Shown here: piece by piece, positions 7,681 through 15,534 of the stretch | Numbering within the stretch: position 1 is the first letter of the stretch | Layout: each line of letters starts with the position of its first letter | DNA from: Lachnospiraceae bacterium | GTDB lineage: Bacteria; Bacillota; Clostridia; Lachnospirales; Lachnospiraceae | DNA length: 43,414 nt | Assembly: GCA_022791575.1 (NCBI GenBank) | Contig: JAAVZI010000018.1 | Span: 1-43,414 of the forward strand | Direction: 5' to 3' | Made by a program: the position numbers and the translations under genes | The notes under the pieces: generated by a model | Told to the model about the DNA's origin: nothing | The model's database searches: none | Seen by the model: the letters and a program-made list of their open reading frames with translations, nothing else

Positions 7681-7707
7681 ACAATTACTTATTAAAAAGG
7701 AGATCAA

Positions 7708-8298
7708 ATGGATAAAATGAATCAGTCAGCATCTGCCAATCCAGAGCAGCTGCTTCAGGCATATGCGGCTCTTCTAAAGGACAACCAGGACCCAAAGACT
7801 TATTTTAAAAAGAAAAAATACAGCCCATACTTTGAGGAATACTGCCAGAAGCAGGAGGAAGTATTTACCCAGATCAAGACTTACTGGGCACAGCTGGCAG
7901 GGTCCACAGCGTCTGCAGAAGCCTTACCAGAGCAGACAGAGGAAAGCAAAGCCGATGAAAAAACGTCGGAGAACAGCAAGACAAGGGAGGAACTGCCACA
8001 ACCACAGCAGGAATTTCTAATTCAGCTTGCACACGCCATTGCAGCAGCCGCCGGCCATGAAATAGAGGAGCTCAGGGGCATCAAGAAAGGCAGCCGCCAA
8101 AGTGAGCTGAATTTATTTATGGTAACCAGCGTATTTCCCTGCACGCTGAAGCTGTGGCCAGAACAGGGCGAAGCGTTGTGCCAGGAAATCGTAAAAGAAT
8201 GGAAAAAAGTATTTCCAGAAACGGAATTGGGATATGCGGATTATGAAAAATTGAATGCAGGATTTCGAAGCTTCTGGGGATTTTTCACAGGAAGGTAA
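7708..8298 (+). CDS. Hypothetical protein, 196 aa
   Basis: AAAAAGGAG lies just upstream of the ATG. The product is soluble-looking with no signal peptide or membrane segment. An N-terminal part rich in K, Y and Q (to about residue 65) leads into a low-complexity E/T/S/K linker (about 70-105). A C-terminal half then has QLAHAIAAAAGHEIEELRGI and ends FRSFWGFFTGR. I do not recognise a family. The two-part build with a charged linker suggests two small domains. The gene has its own terminator and lies between the repeats and the sugar transporter operon, with no sign that it belongs to either. Confidence 0.65.
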   Translation: MDKMNQSASANPEQLLQAYAALLKDNQDPKTYFKKKKYSPYFEEYCQKQEEVFTQIKTYWAQLAGSTASAEALPEQTEESKADEKTSENSKTREELPQPQQEFLIQLAHAIAAAAGHEIEELRGIKKGSRQSELNLFMVTSVFPCTLKLWPEQGEALCQEIVKEWKKVFPETELGYADYEKLNAGFRSFWGFFTGR

Positions 8299-8315
8299 GA
8301 ATAATTATGAAGGAC

Positions 8316-8358
8316 GCCATGTGGCAGTAGACCAAAAAACTGCCGCATGGCTCTTTTT
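8316..8358 (+). terminator. Intrinsic terminator of the 196-aa gene
   Basis: GCCATGTGGCAGT pairs with ACTGCCGCATGGC (one mismatch) around AGACCAAAAA and is followed by TCTTTTTA. Confidence 0.85.
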
Positions 8359-8471
8359 ATGCATTTTTTTAAAATAATAAGGGAAAATAATTCCTAGCAT
8401 GGTAATTTTTTATAACAAATTTTTAACCTTTTTTAATAAAATAATGACTTCGTTTATAAAATGTTTCGGTT

Positions 8472-8526
8472 TATAATCTTTATAAATCTAAGATTTAGGG
8501 GTTCGGCCCCTGAAGGAGGGATACAA
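8472..8526 (+). promoter_or_regulatory. Leader of the sugar ABC operon: -10 box and UUCG hairpin
   Basis: TATAAT at 8472-8477 has only a poor -35 candidate. The leader then holds an inverted repeat AATCTT/AAGATT and a short AGGGG-TTCG-GCCCCT hairpin directly before the GAAGGAGGG ribosome site. The UUCG-type loop may steady the 5' end or limit access to the site; this is inference. Confidence 0.45.
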
Positions 8527-9531
8527 ATGGATACTTTGAGGAACATCCCTATTGTTAAGAAAATCGGTTTTAACAAAATAGTTTTATGCCTGGTTATGGC
8601 AGTTATGTATGGCATGTTTGCAAATTTAAGCGAATCCTTTGTCAATTATAACCGAATCATCAGTGCATTGAACTATGCGTATTTCCTGGGATTTCTGGCA
8701 TTAGGAGTAACTTTCGTAATCGGGACGGGCGGGATTGATTTTTCAATCGGTCCAGTGATGTTCTGCTGTGCGATTGTGTCGGGGCAGATTCTTGCCAAGA
8801 ACAACCTTCCGGTGTGGTTCTGCATGATACTTGCTGTTTTAATCGGAGTGGTGTTCGGATGCTTTAATGGATTTATGGTTGCATATTGTAAGGTGCCGCC
8901 GTTTATTATATCCATGGCAAGCATGCAGATTGCCAAGGGTGCTGCGTCAGTATTTACCAAGACACAGACGGTGAAGTGGCCAATGGCGACAGATAAGGTC
9001 AACGGCTGGTACCGCAATCTGGTAAAATACAGGCTGGTCGGCGATACGCCGAGAGATGTAACGATTATACCGACTGGACTGATTTGTCTTTTGATTGTCG
9101 CAGTGATCTGCGCGATTGTTCTCAATAAGACAAAAACAGGACGTTACATACTCTGCTTAGGCTCGAATAAGGAGGCAGTAAGGCTCTCCGGTGTCAACGT
9201 GAAGAAATATGAAATGCTGGCTTATGTAATTTGTGGTATTTTAGTTGGTATTGCAGCGATCTTCTTTGTTGGAGCCTATACAACGGTGCAGCCGGGCATG
9301 GGTGACCAATATAACAACGAAGCCATTGCAGCGGCAGTTATGGGCGGAACATCTATGGCAGGCGGCATTGCTTCCATAGGCGGTACAATTATCGGCGTGA
9401 TGATTATTGCGCTGCTTCAAGAAGGAATTCTGGCCATTGGACTGACTAAGGATTATCAGCTGGTTGTAACCGGACTGATCGTTATCGTAGCTGTGGCAAT
9501 TGATATTATTTCCAGAAGGAAGAAGAACTAA
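8527..9531 (+). CDS. Sugar ABC transporter permease (RbsC-like), first of two
   Basis: The 334-aa product is a polytopic membrane protein of the BPD_transp_2 (RbsC/MglC) family. It has LGVTFVIGTGGIDFSIGPVM near residue 60, the GCFNGFMVA motif near residue 120, and the ATPase-contact region LCLGSNKEAVRLSGVNVKKY near residue 220. An upstream in-frame ATG at 8461 exists, but GAAGGAGGG sits 6 nt before ATG 8527, which I chose. It forms the membrane channel with the second permease (11085) and the ATPase between them. Two different permeases suggest a heterodimer, whereas many ribose-type systems use a homodimer. Confidence 0.9.
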   Translation: MDTLRNIPIVKKIGFNKIVLCLVMAVMYGMFANLSESFVNYNRIISALNYAYFLGFLALGVTFVIGTGGIDFSIGPVMFCCAIVSGQILAKNNLPVWFCMILAVLIGVVFGCFNGFMVAYCKVPPFIISMASMQIAKGAASVFTKTQTVKWPMATDKVNGWYRNLVKYRLVGDTPRDVTIIPTGLICLLIVAVICAIVLNKTKTGRYILCLGSNKEAVRLSGVNVKKYEMLAYVICGILVGIAAIFFVGAYTTVQPGMGDQYNNEAIAAAVMGGTSMAGGIASIGGTIIGVMIIALLQEGILAIGLTKDYQLVVTGLIVIVAVAIDIISRRKKN

Positions 9532-9579
9532 CAGGCATGTAACAGGGAGAAAGGTCCCGGAAAGGAAAAGGGAAGTAAA

Positions 9580-11073
9580 ATGGGCGAAGTAATTTTGACT
9601 ATGAAAGGCATTGATAAGTCTTTTCCCGGAGTACATGCACTGAACCATGTAGATCTGGAGATTCGAAAGGGTGAAGTTCATGCGCTGATGGGTGAAAACG
9701 GCGCAGGAAAATCCACTCTAATGAAGGTTTTAACAGGCATTTACTCCAAGGATGAAGGAACGATTACATATGAAGGAAAGGAAGTTTCCTTTGCAAATCC
9801 CAAAGAGGCTCAGAATGCAGGAGTTGTCATTGTACATCAGGAACTGAACATGATGGGACATCTGACGGTGGCTCAGAATATATTTGCCGGCAGGGAATTT
9901 ATGAAAGGCAGCTTTATCGACGATCAAAAAATGATTGCAGAATCGAAGAAGCTTTTTAACCGCATGCATATTGATATTGACCCAACGGAAATTATGAGCA
10001 ATCTGACGGTCGGCAAGCAGCAGATGTGCGAGATTGCCAAAGCCATTTCTCATGAATGTAAGGTTATTATCTTTGACGAGCCGTCGGCAGCATTGACCGA
10101 ATCGGAGATTCAGGAGCTATTTAAGATTATCAGGGATTTGAGGAAGCAGGGCATGGGAATTGTATACATTTCCCATCGAATGGATGAGATCAAGGTCATC
10201 ACCGACCGTGTAACGGTTATGCGTGACGGCACCTATGTAGGAACAATTATAACCGAGGAGAGCACAAAGGATGATATCATCAATATGATGGTTGGCCGTG
10301 TCATTTATGAAGATCCCAAGACAAAGAGCAATGTGCCAAAGAATGCTCCGGTTGTGCTGAAGGTTGAGCATTTGAATGCAGGCAAAATGGTGCGTGATGT
10401 GAGCTTTGAGCTGCACAAGGGCGAGATCCTTGGCTTCTCCGGCCTGATGGGCGCAGGGCGTACCGAGACGGCCAGGGCGTTGTTCGGAGCGGACGTCAAG
10501 GAGAGCGGCGACATTTATATCAATGGAAGTAAGGTAAATATCAATAATCCAATGGACGCTGTAAAATGCGGAATCGGCTATCTATCTGAGGACCGTAAGC
10601 GGTTCGGTATTGTAACCGGGAAGTCGGTTGCAGAAAATACAACGATGGCAACACTGAATGAATACGCAGCAGGACCATTTATTAATAAGAAGAAAGAGAA
10701 GAAAGTTGCGGAAGAATATGTGAAGCGTCTGGCAACGAAGACCCCGAGTACGGAGCAGCTGGTAGTGAATCTGTCCGGCGGAAATCAGCAGAAGGTGGTT
10801 ATTGCCAAATGGCTGGTGAGAAACTGCGATATCCTGATTTTTGATGAACCAACCAGGGGTATTGATGTAGGTGCCAAGAGCGAGATTTATCATCTGATGA
10901 ATGAGCTGGTGGCAGAGGGCAAATCCATTATTATGATTTCTTCGGAAATGACAGAAATTCTTCGAATGAGTGATCGAATTGTGGTTATGTGTGAAGGCCG
11001 CAAGACGGCGGAAATTGATATTGAAGATGCGACGCAGGAAAAAATTATGCATGCGGCGACGCTCAGAGATTAG
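9580..11073 (+). CDS. Sugar ABC transporter ATPase, double domain (RbsA/MglA-like)
   Basis: The 497-aa product has two tandem ABC domains. The first has Walker A GENGAGKST (about residues 38-46), a diverged signature NLTVGKQQMCEIAKA and Walker B VIIFDEPSAAL. The second lacks a canonical Walker A (GLMGAGRTE instead) but has a full signature LSGGNQQKVVIAKWL and Walker B ILIFDEPTRGID. This asymmetry is normal for the RbsA/MglA/XylG family. It powers uptake of a sugar through the flanking permeases, at the inner face of the membrane. The substrate cannot be read from the ATPase. Confidence 0.95.
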   Translation: MGEVILTMKGIDKSFPGVHALNHVDLEIRKGEVHALMGENGAGKSTLMKVLTGIYSKDEGTITYEGKEVSFANPKEAQNAGVVIVHQELNMMGHLTVAQNIFAGREFMKGSFIDDQKMIAESKKLFNRMHIDIDPTEIMSNLTVGKQQMCEIAKAISHECKVIIFDEPSAALTESEIQELFKIIRDLRKQGMGIVYISHRMDEIKVITDRVTVMRDGTYVGTIITEESTKDDIINMMVGRVIYEDPKTKSNVPKNAPVVLKVEHLNAGKMVRDVSFELHKGEILGFSGLMGAGRTETARALFGADVKESGDIYINGSKVNINNPMDAVKCGIGYLSEDRKRFGIVTGKSVAENTTMATLNEYAAGPFINKKKEKKVAEEYVKRLATKTPSTEQLVVNLSGGNQQKVVIAKWLVRNCDILIFDEPTRGIDVGAKSEIYHLMNELVAEGKSIIMISSEMTEILRMSDRIVVMCEGRKTAEIDIEDATQEKIMHAATLRD

Positions 11074-11084
11074 GAGGTGGAGAC

Positions 11085-12062
11085 ATGAAAAATCAAACGG
11101 TAAAAAAGATCGATATGCAGAAAGTCATTATTTTTGGCATTTTAATTCTGCTGCTGATATTTTTCAGTTTTGCGAATCCCACCTTTCGAAGATATACTAC
11201 ATTTTTAAGTCTGATGGGATATACCTATTATATTGCATTTATGGCTATTGGCGTGACGTTTCCGTTACTTACGGGCGGCGTGGATCTGTCTATTGGTACA
11301 GGATTGATCTGTTATGCACTGACAGGCGGTTATCTGGTTGTATATAAGGGATGGCCGGTATGGCTGGGTTTGCTTGTTGCAGTGTTGTTCGGCGTAGTGA
11401 TTGGCTTATTTAACGGATTTGCGGTAGCGGTTCTGGACCTGCCGCCATTTCTGGCAACGTTGTGTACCTGCATGATTACAAGAGGACTTGGTTCAATCTG
11501 TTCAAATGGAACCGGTGTGCCGTGGCCGAATGGCAATGCGAACGGAGCGTGGTTCCGCAGCTTGTTCCGACTGAAAATCAATGACTTTACAATTCCCATC
11601 GGCATTATATGGGTGGTGCTGGCAGTATTTTTGATGACGCTGCTTTTGAACCATACGAAAGTTGGACGTTACATTTTAGCAATTGGTTCAAATAAGGAGG
11701 CAGCAAGGCTCTGTGGAATCAATGTAGTGGCTTATCAGATTTCAGCATATGTGATTTCAGGATTTTTTGCAGGCTTGGCAGGAATTGCTTTTGCAGCTTC
11801 CTTTGCTACAATTCAGCCTGGACTGGGCGCTGGATTCGAGCTGGATGCCATTGGAGCTGCTATAATCGGCGGCGTGTCGACGGCAGGCGGTTATGGAACA
11901 GTAACCGGAACGATTCTGGGTGTCTTGGTCATATCTCTTTTGAAAACAGGGCTTCCCTATGTAGGGTTACAGGCGAACTGGCAGCAAATTATTATTGGTA
12001 TCGTATTGATCAGTGCCATTATGATTGATATTATTCGGAATAAGCGGGCGCGTGCTTCGTAG
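11085..12062 (+). CDS. Sugar ABC transporter permease (RbsC-like), second
   Basis: The 325-aa polytopic protein is homologous to the first permease (LLTGGVDLSIGTGLICYAL near residue 65, LAIGSNKEAARLCGINVVAY near residue 200). AGGAGG lies just before its ATG, 11 nt after the ATPase stop codon, so the two are cotranscribed. Overlapping frames on both strands are shadows of this gene. Confidence 0.93.
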   Translation: MKNQTVKKIDMQKVIIFGILILLLIFFSFANPTFRRYTTFLSLMGYTYYIAFMAIGVTFPLLTGGVDLSIGTGLICYALTGGYLVVYKGWPVWLGLLVAVLFGVVIGLFNGFAVAVLDLPPFLATLCTCMITRGLGSICSNGTGVPWPNGNANGAWFRSLFRLKINDFTIPIGIIWVVLAVFLMTLLLNHTKVGRYILAIGSNKEAARLCGINVVAYQISAYVISGFFAGLAGIAFAASFATIQPGLGAGFELDAIGAAIIGGVSTAGGYGTVTGTILGVLVISLLKTGLPYVGLQANWQQIIIGIVLISAIMIDIIRNKRARAS

Positions 12063-12099
12063 ATTTCCCGTATTGTATCTTAGTTAAAAGTGTTATTCA

Positions 12100-12166
12100 C
12101 CGCCAGAAGTGCAGTCAGATACCAGTTACTGTCTGGGGAGAAATAAGTTCTACACGCTCTGGCGGT
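12100..12166 (+). promoter_or_regulatory. Structured spacer before the binding-protein gene
   Basis: CCGCCAGA (12100-12107) pairs perfectly with TCTGGCGG (12158-12165), enclosing a smaller CAGA/TCTG hairpin. There is no T-run. Such hairpins between transporter and binding-protein genes can protect the more abundant 3' mRNA; here this is inference. Confidence 0.5.
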
Positions 12167-12222
12167 TGGAATATAAAACAACATAGTATGTTACTATGAA
12201 TAATTTAAAGGAGGATCTTTCT

Positions 12223-13314
12223 ATGAAAAAAAGATTATTAGCAGGGGTTTTAACAGCAGTGATGGCAGTCGGAATGCTCGCAGGCTGCGGAAGTTCTGAT
12301 GACAAGAATTCCAAAAAGGGTGGAGATTCCAGTGAAAAGCTTTCCTTTGAAATTGTTTCCAAGGGTTTCCAGTCTACCTATTGGCAGGCCGTTTATAAAG
12401 GAGCAAAGGCTAAGGCAGATGAGCTGGGCGTAGAGATTAACATGGTAGGACCGAACACGGAATCAGACGTTGCGGACCAGGTGCAGATGTTAAACAGTGC
12501 AATCAATGCTAATCCGCCGGCAATCGGCTTTGCTTCTCTGGATACAGAGGCTTGTATGGACGCAATCCAGTCCGCTATGGATTCCAATATTCCGATTATC
12601 GGATTTGACTCCGGTGTTCCGGATGCTCCAGAGGGCGCTGTTTATGCAAATGCTTCAACCGACAACTATAAGGCTGGACAGGTAGCAGCAGAAGGTATGT
12701 ACAAGGGAATCAAAGATAAGATTGGTAACGGTCAGGTAAGAATCGGTGAAGTAAACCAGGATGCAACATCTGAATCCATTACACAGCGTGGCCTTGGCTT
12801 TATCGACAAAATGATCGAACTGCTGAAAGCAGACGGCTTCAAGGTTTGCGTAACCGGCAACGACTACTATGTAGGCAAAGCAAAAGGCGCTGACGGCAAA
12901 GAAGCAGACGCTGACGTAATTATCGAAGTAGCAGTTCCGGCTGAAACAACTACATCTTCATGCCAGCAGGTAGCAGAACCTGTTCTTCAGAAGGCTGACA
13001 CCATCGCAGTATTTGGTTCCAATCAGGTATCTGCAGAAGGTATTGTAAATGCAAACGATACATTAAAAGTCTGCGGACCAGACAAGATCGTTGCAGTTGG
13101 CTTTGACTCCGGTTCCGTATTAAAAGCAGCAGTAAAAGACAAGACTTTATATGGTGCAGTAACCCAGGCTCCAGTTTCCATCGGTGAGCATATGGTTCAG
13201 CTTCTCTATGATGCAGCAAACGGCAAGGACGTGAAAGACGTAGATACAGGCTGCCAGTGGTACAACAGCGAAAATATCGACAGCGAAGAAATCGCACAGA
13301 ACCTGTACGACTAA
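12223..13314 (+). CDS. Sugar ABC transporter substrate-binding lipoprotein
   Basis: The 363-aa product begins with a lipoprotein signal (MKKRLLAGVLTAVM...) and lipobox LAGC, with Cys22 the likely lipidated residue. A Ser/Lys/Asp-rich linker and a Peripla_BP_4 (RbsB-like) fold follow: FQSTYWQAVYKGAKAKADEL near residue 50, IPIIGFDSGV near residue 128, and VAVGFDSGSVLKAAVKD near residue 295. It captures sugar outside the membrane for the two permeases. AAAGGAGG sits 8 nt before ATG 12223; an in-frame ATG at 12196 would put that site inside the gene. The ligand is not evident. A run of codons around 12730-13310 looks well optimised, as for an abundant protein. Confidence 0.93.
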   Translation: MKKRLLAGVLTAVMAVGMLAGCGSSDDKNSKKGGDSSEKLSFEIVSKGFQSTYWQAVYKGAKAKADELGVEINMVGPNTESDVADQVQMLNSAINANPPAIGFASLDTEACMDAIQSAMDSNIPIIGFDSGVPDAPEGAVYANASTDNYKAGQVAAEGMYKGIKDKIGNGQVRIGEVNQDATSESITQRGLGFIDKMIELLKADGFKVCVTGNDYYVGKAKGADGKEADADVIIEVAVPAETTTSSCQQVAEPVLQKADTIAVFGSNQVSAEGIVNANDTLKVCGPDKIVAVGFDSGSVLKAAVKDKTLYGAVTQAPVSIGEHMVQLLYDAANGKDVKDVDTGCQWYNSENIDSEEIAQNLYD

Positions 13315-13366
13315 GAGCCAAAAGAACATAGTTTAAAAAATTAATATTAAGAAGATAATATAAGAA

Positions 13367-13405
13367 GGGGCTGCCGCACTAATTACTTAGTGCGACAGCC
13401 CCATT
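13367..13405. terminator. Terminator hairpin after the sugar operon
   Basis: GGGGCTGCCGCACT pairs with AGTGCGACAGCCCC (one mismatch) around AATTACTT. The plus-side tail is ATTAAAG rather than a T-run, so it may act as a processing-stable 3' end or work better on the minus strand. Confidence 0.6.
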
Positions 13406-13543
13406 AAAGTATGCTCTTTTATAGAATAACAGAATAATCCAGAGCTTATTTTTGAAATCACATATAAAAACAGAATAAATGAAATTGCCGCTTCATGAAT
13501 TTTCATTCGTGAAAGCGACAGATCCTTTTAATAAACTTATCAA

Positions 13544-13686
13544 TAGGTGATTGCGAAAGTCGTATTCCAGGCGACGAGTTTGAACAATATATACAAAAAT
13601 TCCGCTCAAAGACGTTTTTAATTCGCTACATTTTTGTATATATTGCCCAAACTCTGGCATTGAAATAAGAGTTTTGCAAATGTCTA
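13544..13686 (+). repeat. Palindromic repeat copy C (25-29-25 hairpin)
   Basis: The 143-bp element is almost identical to copy B, with arms 13576-13600 and 13630-13654 and the conserved loop 13601-13629. Direct repeat AACTTATCAA flanks it at 13534-13543 and 13687-13696, a 10-bp duplication in a different target sequence from copies A and B. Confidence 0.92.
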
Positions 13687-13764
13687 AACTTATCAATAGA
13701 AATCAATGTAGTATTTGATTGACAATTTGACCAGCTTGTTTGTCTATTTACCTATTTACTGTGC

Positions 13765-13931
13765 TATAGTTCCAGTTGTCATCATAGAGTATACAGATTC
13801 CACCATATGAGAAACGCCACACTACTGCGCAAGAATCACTAGCCTCAAAGATGAATAGACAGCAGTGTAACCAAACACAATACTGGATCACAACGAACAA
13901 ATAACGATAGATACTTGACAGAAAATCTAAC
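13765..13931 (+). ncRNA. Possible antisense RNA toward the small toxin gene
   Basis: An extended -10 (TGC then TATAGT at 13765-13770) points toward the toxin gene on the other strand. The -35 is poor. A transcript from about 13777 would meet the toxin's terminator hairpin (13948-13972), so 3' overlap is expected. No gene is open in this stretch that I trust. Confidence 0.3.
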
Positions 13932-13972
13932 AAAATAAAAATAAAACGAGCCACTTGAAAATCAAGCAGCTC
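13932..13972 (-). terminator. Terminator of the small toxin gene
   Basis: On the minus strand, GAGCTGCTTGA pairs with TCAAGTGGCTC (one mismatch) around TTT and is followed by GTTTTATTTTTATTTT. It lies 13 nt after the toxin stop codon. Confidence 0.8.
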
Positions 13973-13985
13973 TGGTGGTGGGATG

Positions 13986-14057
13986 CTATTTCTTTTTATG
14001 ATTGTCTATGTAAGACAGAGCCGCAAACACCACAAGTAATAATGTAAGAACTTCCAT
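13986..14057 (-). CDS. 23-aa hydrophobic peptide, type I toxin candidate
   Basis: The reading MEVLTLLLVVFAALSYIDNH then KKK has one membrane helix and a basic tail. This is the build of short type I toxins and the putative holin-like toxins of Firmicutes (helix, then N/H and K residues). The start has GGGTGAGGCC a short way upstream, also usual in that group, and a strong terminator follows. No larger gene competes on either strand. The promoter would have to lie inside the MITE that begins 37 nt upstream of the start. Toxicity is inferred from form only. Confidence 0.6.
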   Translation of the reverse strand: MEVLTLLLVVFAALSYIDNHKKK

Positions 14058-14093
14058 TATACTTATAAGGCCTCACCCTCTTTCATAAAAAGA

Positions 14094-14259
14094 CTAGAGC
14101 GTGTCTGAAAATTCATTCATGCCAACCACACTCCCCAATTTGCGTGATATTTGCCCCGAATTCAGTCAACATAGCCCACTATGACTCCTGAATTCGGAAC
14201 AAATCTCCCACAAACTGTGAAGTATGGTTGACATAAAGCAATTTTCAGACACGCTCTAG
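14094..14259. mobile_element. 166-bp palindromic MITE
   Basis: The ends are a perfect 20-bp inverted repeat (CTAGAGCGTGTCTGAAAATT). The inside is an imperfect palindrome with a second strong inner stem (CCGAATTCAG with CTGAATTCGG, about 14157-14196). No coding capacity is present. The form is that of a non-autonomous transposon moved in trans. It differs in sequence from the 25-29-25 repeats. Confidence 0.8.
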
Positions 14260-14432
14260 AAGGCACCATGGAAAATCGCTTCCTTATTTTCTATTCAGCT
14301 ATCCAAGGCAATTTTACCATATAGCAGTCATATTTACAGCGAAAAAGTCAGATTCTGCCGCATAGTGGGCAGAATTTAACTGTCTCATGTTTGTTGGTGA
14401 TCGAGATATTTCGTAAATTCCTATCATAACCA

Positions 14433-14511
14433 GATAATGGGGAAGCAGACAACCTCAGGAGCGAATCTAAAACGTTTTTGAGCTCATGAGGTTGTCTGCT
14501 TCCCCATTATC
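14433..14511 (-). repeat. Palindromic repeat copy F, same loop with different arms
   Basis: Two perfectly complementary 25-bp arms (14433-14457, starting GATAATGGGGAAGCAGAC, and 14487-14511) flank a 29-nt loop. The loop holds AGCGAATCTAAAACGTTTTT, the diverged inverse of the conserved loop of copies A-D. The arms share no sequence with the other copies. GTCGC next to the right arm corresponds to the GCGAC before the arm in copies B-D. I cannot place the outer ends. On the minus strand it lies just upstream of nothing coding; on the plus strand it precedes the 3' end of the sensor triad. Confidence 0.85.
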
Positions 14512-14556
14512 GTCGCTATGAAATAAAATAAAACAAACGCCACCCCATTTCCCAGC

Positions 14557-15534
14557 CTAATCTCTCAAAAACGAAAACAGTGCCTGCTGCCCCTCTTTTG
14601 TATACACATCCTCTCTTGTAATCAGTTCTGTACCGGAATCAATCGAGGATTTTACTTTTTTACCCGTTAAAAGCTGATAGGTAGTTTCAATCCCCAGATA
14701 TCCCATATTAAATGGTTTTTGTATAATAATACCAGAAAAAATATCTTCTTCTAACAGCCGCACTGCGGCAATGGAATTATCAAAGCCAATGACACGTACT
14801 TGACCGGACAGTCCCAGATCTTTGATGGCATTACCGGCGCCGACGGCGGAGTATTCATTGAGGCCGGCGATCAGTGATAAGTTGGGATAGCGTGTCAGCA
14901 GATCTTTAGTAACCTCATAGGCGGTCTGGAAGTCGGAATAACTGAATACAGTTTCAACTACCTTAGTTTCCATTTCTCCAAGACCGGCACGGAAACCCTT
15001 TTCACGGTCCATAGCAGTAGAGGTGTTAGGGACGTGCGCGACGATACCGATCTGAGAATGTTCCTGCACATAATTAAGGGCGAATTCGCCCATGGTTTTT
15101 CCAGCATTGTAGTTGTCGGAAGCAATCAGGGTGTCCTCAAGCGGTTCGGAGACAACCGCGTCGATAAGAACAATGGGGATGTGATAAGTTTCCTTGATTT
15201 CCTGAAGCAGGGCGGTAGATTCGGTATAGGAAATGGGTGAAATTACCAGGGCGTCAGGCTTGAGCTGGGCGGCTTCCAGGATTAATTTATTCTGCTGTTT
15301 GTAATCCGTTTCTTCCTGCGGGGAGAGGATCGTCAGATTAACATTGTATTCCTCGGCCGCCATTTGGGTGCCGGAGATCAGAGTAGTCCAGAAATCATTG
15401 GTGTTATCCTGAGTTTTGGGGATGTAGATGACGGACAGTTCGGGCTGCTGGTTTTGGAAATATAGCGGATAAAGAAAACAGACAAGCAGCCCTAGTATAC
15501 AGATGGTTACAAGTGTTTTGGTCAGTTTATTCAT
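14557..15534 (-). CDS. Membrane-anchored periplasmic-binding sensor protein
   Basis: The 325-aa product starts with a single uncleaved-looking membrane segment (residues 8-27, LVTICILGLLVCFLYPLYF) without a lipobox. A Peripla_BP_4 fold follows: DALVISPISY near residue 90, IPIVLIDAVV near residue 117, and VIGFDNSIAAVRLLEED near residue 245. It ends the operon of response regulator, histidine kinase and binding protein, and its ATG overlaps the kinase stop codon by 8 nt. In such triads the binding protein presents sugar to the kinase sensor domain instead of feeding a transporter. An upstream longer frame (to 15726) is only the kinase gene read in another frame. The likely ligand is the sugar of the facing ABC operon, by inference. 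Confidence 0.85.
   Translation of the reverse strand: MNKLTKTLVTICILGLLVCFLYPLYFQNQQPELSVIYIPKTQDNTNDFWTTLISGTQMAAEEYNVNLTILSPQEETDYKQQNKLILEAAQLKPDALVISPISYTESTALLQEIKETYHIPIVLIDAVVSEPLEDTLIASDNYNAGKTMGEFALNYVQEHSQIGIVAHVPNTSTAMDREKGFRAGLGEMETKVVETVFSYSDFQTAYEVTKDLLTRYPNLSLIAGLNEYSAVGAGNAIKDLGLSGQVRVIGFDNSIAAVRLLEEDIFSGIIIQKPFNMGYLGIETTYQLLTGKKVKSSIDSGTELITREDVYTKEGQQALFSFLRD

Noticed and set aside
13488-13517. Hairpin GCTTCATGAAT/ATTCGTGAAAGC as a separate terminator
   Set aside because: It is short, has bulges and lacks a clear T-run on either strand.
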